DNA of 64,000 bases. Origin: Nyssa sinensis. Taxonomy: Eukaryota > Streptophyta > Magnoliopsida > Cornales > Nyssaceae. The DNA lies in assembly GCA_008638375.1 (NCBI GenBank), contig CM018036.1, positions 7,997,892 to 8,061,891 on the forward strand, in the 5' to 3' direction. How positions within the stretch are numbered: the stretch's first letter is position 1; every line of letters begins with the position of its first letter. Under the pieces are notes generated by a model that saw only the letters and a list, made by a program, of their open reading frames with translations, had not been told where the DNA came from and searched no databases. A program made the translations under genes and the position numbers. Shown here in pieces: positions 24,833 through 35,596 of this stretch.

Positions 24833-25042
24833 TGAAAACTTTAGACAAATGATGAAGAAGGAGAAAGAGACGAACAAAAGAAGTCTTAGTATAGCTATTC
24901 TCAATATCACAAAAGATAAGCAAATGGAAATTAATGAAAGACCCTTTATATTATGGTAAGACGAGAGAACAAAATGACTAAAGACTAAAATACCTTTAAA
25001 GGCACGCTAAACTACAATGTGAAACTACTAACTACTCTTTCA
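24833..25042 (-). repeat. 5' LTR of Copia B
   Basis: A 210-bp LTR with TG/CA ends on minus, containing an ATAATATAAAGGG promoter-like stretch. Its last about 50 bp recur at 22803-22852 as the remnant of the 3' LTR. Confidence 0.75.
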
Positions 25043-25418
25043 GTTTCCACTTTAGAGAGAGTTCCAAACACTTGTGAAAACTAGGAGGTGAGCCTAAGCC
25101 CAGGAATAACTGGTAAGATTTTCAAAACCTGATAAAGTCCAACTTTTCCTTGTTTTGGGACTAAATGGAAAGCAGTAGAATTAGCCAAGGATGTTATTAG
25201 GTTTGTTTTCAATGACCTAAAGGTGTTTTCTTCTAATTGATAGTTGTGGGGAGATATCATCCCATGTCTTGTGGATTTGATTGCTTGTTTCAAAGTTTGG
25301 CTATGAATTATATGTGAAGTCTCCTCTAAGGGGTAGGATTGTAATGCTTTTGTTTGATTAATAAAAACTTAACTTACCAAAAAGAAAGTTTCATGGGAGC
25401 GTGAATGATAAAAAATCA

Positions 25419-25550
25419 GTGTTGTCAAAAGCGACCGGGCACTCACCTAGGCGATAAGGCAAGGCGAGGCAAGGTTGAGGCGTAACGCCTCAACACACTT
25501 TAGGCGATCGCCTTGACTAAGGCAAAAGGCGTCGAGGCAAGAGTCTCATT
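25419..25550. repeat. GCG/GGCG-rich repeat tract
   Basis: CAGTGTTGTCAAAAGCGACC is followed by a run of GGCGA/GGCAA/GCGCC-like motifs up to about 25550. A related tract begins CAGTGTAGTTAAAGGCGG at 26616. Such tracts occur in a dispersed plant repeat family that I cannot name. Both tracts point the same way, so they are not a simple inverted pair. Confidence 0.45.
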
Positions 25551-25844
25551 AACTAAAACTTATTTTACTTAAATGTGCTCATGTATCTTGTCTTGTTATT
25601 TTGGGATTAAAGTTATTTTTGTTTGGACAATATTTAACCAATATAAAAGTAGTAGAAAATGAAGAAAAAGTTTAGAATAGTCTCTTTGCTTAAAATTTAA
25701 TTATATTATGTCATCCTTTAAATTAATTTTTTTAGTATTAAAAGAGAATTATTACATATGATATTGTTTAACATAAAATAAATAAATTTTTAATGTATAA
25801 TATATATATTTTTAATTTTTTTATAAATTAGTGCCTTTGTAACC

Positions 25845-26590
25845 AAACAATCTCTGCGGTAATGGTAGGTCTAGCATGACACTCATCCATAGTAGAAGAA
25901 CGAGCAACAACTATTTGTTTCTTGCTTTACCAAGAATTAAGTCACCAAGAAAGACACAAAATTCGGTAGTAGACTTACGATCCATAGTGTTTCTAGCCCA
26001 GTCAACGTTTGAATAGGCACAAAACTTCAAGGTTGATGAAGAAGAAAACAATAAACTCTGGTGCAAGGTTCCTCAAATATAAAGCAAGATGCGATGAACA
26101 ACCAAATGAACTCAGGTAGGGGAAGAAACAAGCTGGCTAATCACATGAATAATATGAGCAATATTAGGCTGTGCAACAGTAAGATAAACCAAACTACCAA
26201 TGATGGCATGATACAATGTAAGGCCAGACAATGGAAACCCATCAAAAGAAGTATACCGAATGTTGAGCTCTAAAGGAGTTTTAACGTCTGAGTTTTTGAA
26301 AGACGAGCTCTCTGGAGAATATTAGATGCATATTTAGACTGAGAGAAAAGATAGCCTTTAGGAGAATAGGCGATTTCAATGCCCAAGAAAAATCGAAGAA
26401 AGCCTAAATCCTTCATTTCAAATTTATGTTGCAATTGTGATTTCAATAATAATATCCTAGCAGTATCATCTCCAGTAATAATCATATCAACATAAAGTAA
26501 AAGAATAATATGTCCTACTAGAGAAGAACGAAGAAAAAGAGTAGAGTCATGGCCATTAGCCTTATGTAAATCAACTTGAAGAGTTTTCAC
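25845..26590 (-). pseudogene. Copia RT C-terminus and RNase H fragment
   Basis: On minus, the open stretch 26270-26590 includes ILLLYVDMIITGDD, where the RT catalytic motif YVDDM has lost one Asp codon, followed by FEMKDLGFLRFFLGIEIAY. Further along, broken frames show the RNase H region (CAYSNVDWARNTMDRKST near 25965-26015; ITAEIVWLQ near 25850). This could be the piece missing from Copia B, but it lies on that element's 5' side, outside its TSD, so it is a separate fragment. It sits between the two GCG-rich tracts. Confidence 0.75.
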
Positions 26591-26615
26591 ATTATCCTCT
26601 ATTTATTTTTTACAG

Positions 26616-26700
26616 TGTAGTTAAAGGCGGAAGGTGCCTTCAAGGCGCTAAGGTCTTACATTGCCTGAAAAGCGAAGTGACAAAAAAGCGCTAACCTTAA
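26616..26700. repeat. Second GCG-rich repeat tract
   Basis: CAGTGTAGTTAAAGGCGG and the following AAGGCGC/GCGAAG/AAAGCGC motifs resemble the tract at 25419-25550 in the same orientation. Confidence 0.4.
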
Positions 26701-27004
26701 TCACTAACATCGATTTTCTGAACCCAAGCCCTAAATTTATAGACATTTTCTAAGAGAGGATCCATTGTTCATAGCCATTCCAGAATTTGGCTATGAACAC
26801 TGACGACAGTTGGCTTCCCTCCATTTTTTGCCTCCCCTCTCTCTCTCCCCACTAGATGCATATATGCATCCGGTAATCCATTGTTCATCAACTAGAGCCA
26901 TTTTTGCATCTCGTGATGGCTCCTCTGTTAGAGGGTTGAAAATGATCTATTGGGAGCCAAAGTGGTAGTTCGGGTATATGGCTCCCCTCCTACATCCATT
27001 CTTG
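26701..27004. other. Unassigned sequence, possible MITE end
   Basis: No gene. The right end reads CATTCTTGGAGATGCTCTAA. Its reverse complement TTAGAGCATCTCCAAG resembles a common plant MITE terminus. The matching left end was not found with confidence (TCTAAGAGAGGATCCA at about 26750 is a weak candidate). Confidence 0.35.
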
Positions 27005-27160
27005 GAGATGCTCTAAGTATAAATAAGATTATTTTAATATGTGTTACTTATTAATTAAATTAAAATTTTAATTAATTAAAATCTGATAGAAATTATTCTA
27101 CACTCTTGGTAAATAATTCTATTATCAGCTTTTACATCAATCAAAATTCATATATTTCAT
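27005..27160 (+). repeat. Partial LTR related to Copia A
   Basis: The segment matches 21480-21620 at many positions: ATAAATAAG, TTATTAATTAAATTA, GGTAAATAATTCTATTATCAG and ACATCAATCAAAATTC are shared with few changes. It may be the 3' LTR of Copia A truncated by later events, or a separate insertion. Confidence 0.6.
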
Positions 27161-28225
27161 ATTTTATGCACTTCGTATGACTAAAATCTCTAATTCTCTT
27201 CTCCTTTAACTTAGCAAGATCAGTATATGTTATTTTCTTAATGTCTTGTACTACATTTTTAACTTCGCTGGCTTGTATCTTTCCCAACTTTCCTCAATTC
27301 TAAATTTTTGTCCAATTTTATTACTCTCCCTTTTGAATGTTACTATAATTTCAACTCCCTCATTCCACCATTATATAAATTTGATGTAAAAATAAAAAGG
27401 AATAGGAAAAGGAAATAAAGCACATTTCTAAGTATCCTAAATTATGTGATAGAAATATCTCCCCTTTCTAAAGGGCAAGGAAGCAACCTGGCCCTTCCAA
27501 CTAAATATCACCCAATATAATCTCAACCCCACCCCCCCACCCCCAAAAAAAAAGGGCTTGCTCAAAACATGAGATCCTCAAACTGAGTCAAATAAGCCAA
27601 CCAATTCAAAAGAACAACTTCAATCCTATCCTAGGATTGCATGACAAACCAGTAAATATTAAAGTCAGCTACGCCCTTCAAAAGGTGAAATCAAACACAA
27701 CGCCTGAAACACCGATCATCAAATTCACATGCACGCAGTGAGCTGCCTGTAAACTTTAGAAAGAAGAAAAGGACACAGACAATGCTCATGACTAACGCAA
27801 CCAATAAAATGGACTCAAATTAGAGAAAGAACAAAAGGCAATAAAGAAATAATGAAGAATAGAAAGAATTATACTTTTACCTCTTGAAAAGTGAAGTTCA
27901 AAGGTTCCAAAAATACCAAACTGAAGATGTCAAATAGCCAAAGGAAAGATTTTGTGACCCAAACCAAAAAATATTTGCTGTCTTTGATATTTTTCCAATT
28001 TTTGTTCTTCTTCTTCACTTTTTTTTTTCTTCCTGTTGAGCTTGGAGGACAAGAAGGGTGAACCCTTTGCTTCAACCCTAATTATTGTCACCTGTGGAAC
28101 AAATGGGCAACTCACCTTGTTGTTGGAAGGGGCAAATAAAGAAGAAGACAATGAAAGGGGCAAAAATGGAAGGGTATGTTTTAATATAAAGTTGCGTGGT
28201 TTAACTTGGAAAAGACAGCTGTATC
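27161..28225. other. Spacer, no supported gene
   Basis: Mixed sequence with a C-rich run near 27525-27543. On minus there is an open frame at 27930-28331 with a serine-rich start and a lysine/glutamate-rich end. I do not recognise it, and it overlaps the promoter-like region of the next entry, so it is left unannotated. Confidence 0.4.
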
Positions 28226-28654
28226 GTGGCCTTAAACAGCTGTACAATCCAAAGGTTCCAAACCTTGGTGAAGGAAGAAGGAAAAACTTGGATACGGATC
28301 CTCCTTGTGTTCTTGTTGTCAGACAAACCAATCCACTTCAGCCAGGTGTACAATAATAGCGACGTGTCAACGGCATCTAAACTCCCAAACAGTTCTCTCC
28401 TTCCTCCAAACAACAAAACTTCTTTTTGGTTTTTCTTCACTCTCTCGCCTGACTCCAGCCGCCATCTATCTACTGCTTATCTCTGCAATGGCGTTGTCGG
28501 ATTCACTTACCAGCATTCTCAACAAGGAAGAAAAGTAAAGAAGAAAGATAGTCCTAAGTTTCACCGATTGGCCAAAAACTTCATTAAATCCAGCTCGTTC
28601 AAGGGTGATGATGAAGAGAATAGACTAGGAATGGAAGTAAAAGAAAAGAAGTGA
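28226..28654 (+). other. Doubtful first-exon-like stretch, product unknown
   Basis: The stretch is open for 142 codons. Within it an ATG at 28489 opens a second frame, MALSDSLTSILNKEEK, preceded by a C/T-rich leader like a plant 5' UTR. An ACGTGT motif upstream (about 28360) resembles an ABRE/G-box core. The longer frame ends in a lysine-rich segment (KKKDSPKFHRLAKNF) and a stop at 28654. I recognise no family. It could be a real first exon, a captured gene fragment or chance. No downstream exon was identified before the degenerate Copia at 29.1 kb. Confidence 0.3.
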
Positions 28655-29089
28655 AATCGCTTGGACTTGTAAAAATACCTCAAATGGCGTTCTATAATAA
28701 AGAAAGACTGTTGCAAACACGTGGATACATTTATTTATCCCCCTTTAAATTAAATGCGGTCTGGTAGAACTCGGCGGAGGGTTCGAGAATAGGGTAAGAT
28801 CTTGTGCTTTAGGCCAATTGTAATTGTAATGGTGTTAAAAGTTAAATTTTAACACTATTATAATTTTATAAATTTATTTTTTGATATTTTTATTGTAACA
28901 GTGAAATGTTATTATTTGAGCATTGAAATAAAAAAATATTTGTCAAATTTGAATCAGACATTTAAAACAATATGAATTATCGATATGGATGATAACTATT
29001 AAAACAAATTCATATTTGAAAAGTTATGGTTTATGTCTTAAGATATGATTATGTCTATATGTTACATCATAAGTTAGAAATTTTTTAAA
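28655..29089. other. AT-rich spacer
   Basis: No gene or terminus recognised. Gag of the following Copia remnant may have decayed beyond recognition here. Confidence 0.35.
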
Positions 29090-31038
29090 AGTTCAAAGTG
29101 ATTTGTGTATAAATTGATAAACAATTAGACAAAAATATTAAATCACTTCGATCAGATCGAGGTGAAAAATATCTTTTTAGTGATTTCAAGCAGTCTTTTT
29201 TGAAAAATGGGATTCTATCCCAATTGTCTGCGCCTATCATGCATCAGTAAAATGATGTAGCTGAAAGAAGAAACAAGATTCTTTTAGATATGGTGAGATC
29301 AATGATGAGTTATTCAGATTTACCTATATATTTTTAAGGATATGCACTCGAAACAACAGTATATATTTTGAATGCAGTTCCAAATAAGTCTGTTCTTAAG
29401 ACCATAGTGAAGCTTTGGACGAGGTGAAAGTCAAGTTTAGATCACTATCAGATCTAGGGTTTCCAGCTTATGTGCTAAAGGGAAAGACGGATAAATTGAA
29501 ACTAGGATCAGAATTAAGTTATTTTGTGAGCTATCCTACAAGAACAAAGGGTTGGCTATTTTATAATCCTATAGAGTAGAAAGTGTTCGTTAGCAAGAAT
29601 ATTGTCTTTCTGGAGGATGATTATATTATAAGCTAGAAGCCCAAGAGCAAGTTTGCCTTCGAGGAGATATAAGATGTCTCTTTGGTTAGATAAAATATTC
29701 ATCAGACTACTACTCCAACACCTTCTATTACACAATAGCTACGTCGTAGTGGGAGAATTGTCAGGCCTCCTGGCAGGTACATGTTCTTAGGAAAGTTAGT
29801 CTCTGATGAATATGTTTTAAATCCCAATAGCTATAATAAAACTATCTTTAATAAAGATTCGGGATAATGGTAAAATGTTATAAAAGATAATTTCATAGCT
29901 AAAGACTAAGTACATATGGTATGCAAGTTGTATAGGTCTATTTATAGACTTAAGCAAGCTTCCCTGAGATGGAACATTTATTTTGATCAAGCAATCAAGT
30001 CTTTTGGTTTTGATCAAAATTCGGATGAACCTTGTGTGTATAAGAATTGTTAAAGAAGCGTAGTGATATTTCTGATTATGTATATGGATGACAATAATGT
30101 AGAAGTTCTCTCTAAGATTAAGATTTGGTTAGCAAATTAGTTTAATATGAAGGACCTATGAGAAGCTAGCTATATCCTTGTGTTCAAGCTTATGCGATAT
30201 CAGAAAATAGGACATTAGGCTTATCTCAAGTTGCATATATAGATAAGATTCTTGATAAGTTTGCAATGCAAGACTCCAAGAAAAACATGTTTCCTTTCTG
30301 ACGTGGAGTACCTCTATCCAAGAATCAATGTCCTGAGACACATGAGAAAGAGGAATGCAGAATGGTGGTTCCTTATGATTTAGGTAGAGGAAGCCTTATG
30401 TAGGCTATGTTTTGCACTAGACAAGATATATATTTTGTAGTGGGCATGGTCAGCTGATATCAATCTAATCCTGAACCAAACCACTAGATATCCGTTAAAC
30501 ATATACTCAAGTACTTGAGAAGCATTGGAGATTATATGTTGGTTTATTGAGATGGTGATCTCCTTCCTATTGGATACATGAATTCTGACATTGTGTTAGA
30601 TTATGACTTTAAAAAGTCAAATTCAAAATATGTGTTTGCCCGTAGTGGTAGAGTTATCAGATGGCAAAGTGTCAAGTACTAGTATATTGTTGATGCAACC
30701 ACTGAAGCAAAGTATGCAACTTCTTTAGAAACAACTAAAGAAGCAGTATAGCTTAACAAGTTCCTTTTAGAATTACGAATGGTACCATAGGCACAGTTAC
30801 CTATAGTGATTTTTTATGATAATAGTGGGGCTATAACTTAATCAAATGAGACAAAGAACCACAAGAGTGGGAAACACATACAACACAATTATCATCACAT
30901 TAAAAAGATCATTTTTTGTAAAGACATTATAGTCACCAAGATTGCATCTGTGAATAACCATGTCAATCATTTTCAAGTTGATATGATAGGATGGATATCA
31001 AGTGTAATGGGATATGGATGTGAACGCAAGTGAGAGTT
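29090..31038 (+). pseudogene. Highly degenerate Copia pol
   Basis: Conceptual translation gives integrase motifs first: LRSDRGEKYLFSDF near 29145-29190, then NDVAERRNK near 29250-29275 with the Glu region kept. A segment like GWLFYNPIE follows (about 29550). RT comes next: LKQASLRWNIYFDQAIKSFG near 29950-30010 and YMDDNN near 30080, where YVDD is expected. RNase H-like remnants run to about 30960. Stops and frameshifts lie throughout. No gag or 5' LTR was found. It ends at GAGAGTTTGTTAG, where a polypurine-like stretch meets a TG LTR start. Confidence 0.75.
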
Positions 31039-32364
31039 TGTTAGAATGTATGTTCTCACATCTAAGACATTTTGTTATTATTTAATAAATTTAATTTATT
31101 ATTATTAAGTTTCATATTATCATACATGTGGATGTTGTTATTTTATACCATGAGATGGTTAGTCCTTTAATTGTTATTGGAAATAGTTCATGTATATAAA
31201 TGAGATTTATGTACAAGAGATATAAACATATGATCAAACAATTCTAGAATTGTTCGCAGTCATTGATGAGACTAGGCATCTTGTTTGTAAGGCTGTAATA
31301 CACTTGACCTCTATATGATAAGGTAATTTATCTCAACCACTAGAGTAGTAGACTATGGGTGATTGTATTTGTGTATCTGGAATACAATGAACTGGATCAC
31401 TATAAGAAACACGTCATACAAAGTTGTCATCTTTGACGTGATTCTTATATTCACTATTCGCAATAAGCTCTTAATTCTGAGAGAATAGTGAATTCAAGTT
31501 CTTAATGGTGGTGATTTTGAGTTACCAATGAGTAAGGTCTTTTAAATCAACACCTTGACATCTTAAGAAATCATTGTTTAGACTGCGGGAACATATATTT
31601 TCAAGATAGAATCTACACTCTCTAAATTAGAGAGAATGATATCACTAATGTGTTAATTCAATTAATTAATTACTAAAATCTAGATCCGATCTTTTCAATA
31701 AATTGTTTATTGAGATATTGACCATTTTATAGTGATTAATAATTAGTGAATTAAGTTATAAAAATAATTAGGAATTTGTTTGACAATGTATAAGCCCAAA
31801 TCCTAATTATTGATATTCAGGTAAATGGGCTCACTGTATATGTTTAGTGATTATGAGTTTTTCTCTATTTCACTAAATTAGAGTGCAATTCTAATTATTT
31901 AGTAGAATTAATTAGTCATTAATTAGAAATTAATTGACTAATTAGAGCTAATTTGGTAGGACCCTAGATCCCTCCTTATGTTCTAATTTTGCAAACCCCT
32001 ATAAATATATGATCTAAAGGGGATAGCCATGAAATAACAAAAAAATATTATTTTCTTGCGAGAGAGCAAAAGAGGAGCCCACTCTCCTCTTTAGTGTACG
32101 GCTTGCATAGAAGGAAAAGAGGAGAAGACCTAGAGGAGTAAGAAAATGAAGATTGCATTAATCTCTTTAAGGAGGCTTCTTCAACAATCAAGATTATCAA
32201 GAACAAGGAAGGTTGCATCAATCTCTTCAAGAAGGCTTCTTCGACAATCAAGATTATCAAAAACAAGGTAATTCTAACCCTCTTTTTAAAATTGTATGAT
32301 TCATGTAAAGAAAAAGATCTAAATAGATTTTTGAAATCACTTCTCCTGTAGTTATGAACCCAAC
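31039..32364 (+). repeat. Putative 3' LTR of the degenerate Copia
   Basis: It begins TGTTAGAATGTATG after the pol remnant and includes a CTATAAATATATG promoter-like box near 32000. It may end at GAACCCAACA (about 32364). There is no second LTR to compare, so the ends are guesses. It contains a 60-bp tandem duplication (32151-32270). Confidence 0.45.
32151..32270. repeat. 60-bp unit tandem duplication
   Basis: Units 32151-32210 and 32211-32270 share AGGCTTCTTC, ACAATCAAGATTATCAA and ACAAGG at the same offsets with a handful of substitutions. Period is 60 bp. Confidence 0.85.
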
Positions 32365-33412
32365 ACTCCTCACTCCAGCTAATACCTCAGGGACTTGGAG
32401 GAAACTGTTGAAGCTTAAACCTGTTGTGAAGAAATAACTTCAGCACACCATAGGTAATGGAACCACCACATCCCTCTGGTATGACCAATGGCTCCCTACT
32501 GGCCCCCTTGTAGATCAATATGGTGAGGACATCATTCAGACTTTCAAAAGCAAACTAATTGAAAAAGTCTCCATAGTTATCAACAGTGCTGACTGGTGTT
32601 GGCCTAACTCTGCTGTTCAGCTTGCAAACTCAATTAGCTCCGCTATGCCGTCAAGCTTACTCCCTTGCCAAAGTAGGGAGGATACCATCAAATGGACCCT
32701 TTCCCATTTAGGCTTGTTTACTACTTGGGAAGTCTTGAGAGACCCCACTCCAAAACTGCCTCGGAGTGACATTGTTTGGTCTTCTAAAACTATCCCTAGA
32801 TGCTCTTTTATTCTCTGGATGATCATGAGGAATTGACTCCTCACTAGAGACAAACTTCTCCATTAGGGTTTTGTGAGTGATGACAAATGTGTTCTTTGTA
32901 GTAACCATTCAGAGAATACTAATCATCTATTTTTTTTAATGCCCCTTCTCTACTAAAGTTTGGCAGAAGATTCTCCATAATTGCAATATCCAAAGATCCC
33001 TTTCCATTTGGGATTTTGAAAAAACCATAGCCATCAATTCCTTTAAAGGGACTAGCTTCCCTTCCTCTATCAAGCAACTGGCCTTAGCCACTTTTGTCTA
33101 CCATATTTGGGGGGAGAGGAATGAGAGAATCTGGAAGAGAAAGTTGAATTCAAAAGAATAAGTGCTGAAGAAGATTTCTGACCATTTGAGATGCAGAGTT
33201 GCTAATTGGAAATGCTCTATTAACACTTATGAGAATTGGGAGCTTTGTATGGCTTGGGGCCTGCCGTGATCGACCCTTCTAGTTTGATGTTTTTTCCCTA
33301 TGTATAGTCTTCTTGTTGGGTGCTCTTGCCTCTTAGGCCCCTTTGTTTTCGTTCTTGTATAGTTTTTTCTCTTTGACTTTTTTGCTATAAAATCTTCTTG
33401 CTTATCCAAAAA
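32365..33412 (+). mobile_element. L1 LINE 3' fragment
   Basis: Broken frames read TSGTWRKLLKLKP, then HTIGNGTTTSLWYDQWLPTG (about 32440-32500), WTLSHLGLFTTWEVLRDPTP and WSSKTIPRCSFILWMIMRN (to 32836). A zf-RVT finger follows (CVLCSNHSENTNHLFF, about 32890-32940, last Cys after a stop). The ORF end is LCMAWGLP near 33245-33268. A 3' UTR closes with CTTGCTTATCCAAAAAATG near 33412. It is 5'-truncated and inactive. Confidence 0.8.
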
Positions 33413-33917
33413 ATGATTCCATCTTTCTTATTTGGATCACTTGTTGGTCATTGATCAGTAGTTGTGCTAAAAACTCCAATGCAAAATACTCTCTAAAATG
33501 CTATTTGAGCCATGCCAAATCTATATTTTGGCATTACTATAATACCAAAATGATATATTTTGATAACTTTACTCTAATCTAATGCTAATATGACATTTTT
33601 TTAGCACAAGTTATTTAATGGCCAACAAGTAGATAACAAAGTAATCCAAAACAAAAGGATCGAGTCCTATTATCAAAGGATATATGTAGAGAGACAAATT
33701 TATACTCAAGAGATTCACTCTCTGATTTACGGTAAAAATACAAATAAAAAAAATTGAAATTGAAGATTATGTAAAGAGTCCAAAAATCAATTGAAATTGA
33801 AGATTATGTAAGGAGTCCTATTCTATCGACCGAAATCTAGCCACCACCATGCCTAAACACCAACACCATCATACCCAGCCACTACTTCATTTGTAACTTG
33901 TCATCATCTAAAAACCC

Positions 33918-33969
<52 letters not shown>

Positions 33970-34819
33970 ATCACCCGATCTTGAAGGTGTCGGAACCGTT
34001 AAAGTAGTAACTTGCACCATAGCAGCGGTGAGTATCATTGTTTTCTCCTACTTAAAAATCTAAACGAGATCTTCGTGTATCACTCCGCCTTAATCTTTTC
34101 CTTTATCTAAATTTCTCCATCCAAATGAACTATAAGGTGATAGTTCAATTTTTTATAAAAAAAAAAAAAATTTACTAAGAAAGAACGATAAAGTCATTCA
34201 CTTTTTCAATCTATTTAAAAATAAAAATATTTGGAAAGAAAAAAAAAACTTCATTTAATGAGTTTTTTAAAATATATACTCTTAAATGCATGTGTTAAAA
34301 AGTTAGGTTATTGTAATAAATTGAGTATAATTTTCAAATTATATAATTTTCTGAGTTAATTAATAAATGGTTCCTTGATAAATAAGTGTTTACAGTGTAA
34401 AGTCTAAACTATGGCTGTTTAACCTCAAAATTCTTTAACTTTTTTATTTATTGGAGACCAAGTTCATGTGGCATTAAGTTGCTTTTTTATGATTATTTTG
34501 CCTCTTAACTAAACATCACACTTTACCATTGTCAGAGCTTTTCTCCTCAAAAGCCTATCAGGTCTTAGACTCTTTGAGACTCAATAACACAATGAATCAG
34601 CTATGGCAATCCACATAGATCTATGTGGGACAGGGAAAGCACAGCCCTAGATAATGAGATTTTATTTATTACAAATACTTTAATCTATGATAGAAATTTT
34701 TATTTATTTGGCAAAATGATAGGAACTAGGTCGTGTGTGGGCACCATGTATCAAATGTTGAAATGGCATTTTGAGAGAGAAGCACTTTTGACGTTCTTTT
34801 TAACTAACTTTTTATAAGA
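33413..34819. other. AT-rich spacer with CA/TA microsatellite
   Basis: A (CA)n run at 33919-33955 continues into (TA)n to about 33969. A 13-codon AT-rich direct repeat (AAATTGAAATTGAAGATTATG) occurs at about 33750 and 33790. No gene recognised. Confidence 0.5.
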
Positions 34820-35515
34820 GGTCGTTCAATGGAGTATCAGATTCTTGAGTATTGATTCTAAAGAATTGATTATTAAAAATGAATTATGAAGGATTGATTA
34901 TGGCATAATCATAATTAATTTGTTATTTGAGTGTTTGATAAAAATTATATAAAAATAATTTTAGACTGTGAATTTTCTATTTTCAAAATTTATATTATAT
35001 ATTGGATACTGTGTAGGTGGTGGTGGGTCTAAAGATAACGTTTGTCAAAAAGCAAAATTGTTTAGAGAAGTATTTTTTTTAGCTTTTGCAAACGGGATTT
35101 AATAGGTCTCATGTATAAAACGTGGTTTTGTAAAAAATTGTCAAACACCCACAAAACAACAAAACACTATTTTGGCCAAGAAAACGTGGTTTAGTTGGGG
35201 CTGCTAAGTGACCCTCGTCCTCTTGCCATGTATTATAGCCTCCTATATATATATATATCATACATTTTATATTAAATATAAATATATGATATAATATATA
35301 TTGTAAATTAATTATATATCATATATGTTTCACATATATTTTTATGAATATACTTAGTATTAAATAAAGGGTAAAAGAAAAAATTCACCCCAAATCACTT
35401 CCAAACAATCGTTACCAAACACCAAATTAACAAACTAATTCTGTCATGAATTAATTTTTCAAAATCAATTTTCGAAAATCAAATTTTCAGAATTTAGAAC
35501 TCCTCTGAATGGGAA
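34820..35515. mobile_element. MITE-like element with long imperfect TIRs
   Basis: Left end GGTCGTTCAATGGAGTATCA and the reverse complement of the right end, GTTCCCATTCAGAGGAGTTC, continue into similar ATTCT/TTGATT/AATTAAT blocks for about 80 bp. The middle is AT-rich without ORFs. The right arm resembles 52905-53004, suggesting a second, more decayed member. No TSD fixed. Confidence 0.55.
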
Positions 35516-35565
35516 CTAATGTTTTTGATACTTTAACTACTATACTCCAAGTTAAAGAAAAAGGA

Positions 35566-35596
<31 letters not shown>

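Larger units (their letters stand above)
22803..25042 (-). mobile_element. Copia element B, internally deleted, TSD GTTTC
   Basis: The left flank GTTTC (22798-22802) equals the right flank (25043-25047), giving a perfect 5-bp TSD. The 5' LTR (24833-25042 on minus, TGAAAGAG...GTTTTCA, about 210 bp) is followed by TGGTATTAGAGCC, a primer-binding site. Downstream on minus are a GAG-pre-integrase/integrase part (LWHSRLGHISSSHL near 24570; QSDVWGPVSIPTRGG near 24340) and a C-terminal integrase part (about 23650-24110). RT N-terminal blocks follow: KARLVAKGF at about 23120-23150 and MDVKNAFLSGDLVEEVF at about 22970-23025. RT then stops at LYGLKQAPRAWFDKF (about 22860-22905), fused to only about 50 bp of 3' LTR (22803-22852). 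Gag, RT C-terminus, RNase H and most of the 3' LTR are missing. Confidence 0.85.
21990..25385 (+). mobile_element. L1 LINE inserted in Copia A, itself split by Copia B
   Basis: The LINE's own sequence is 21990-22802 plus 25043-25385. The left part encodes an ORF2 C-terminal region (open at 21984-22391) with VIGNGIKSYFWHAMWHPTG and PLWLLSKDGMFSISSMW. The right part carries the 3' end and an A-rich tail near 25360-25385. TSDs AAGTTTCATGAGA (21977-21989) and AAGTTTCATGGGA (25386-25398) match at 12 of 13 positions. No endonuclease or RT remains. Copia B fills 22803-25042. Confidence 0.8.

Noticed and set aside
27930..28331. Minus-strand open frame with serine-rich start, possibly a transit peptide
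   Set aside because: No recognisable domain, ends in low-complexity K/E sequence, and overlaps a promoter-like region on plus.
33227..33409. Lysine/arginine-rich minus-strand frame
   Set aside because: Antisense to the LINE 3' UTR.
34623..34817. Open frame of 64 codons beginning MWDRESTALDNEILF
   Set aside because: No recognised motif, no splice or leader context; kept as spacer.
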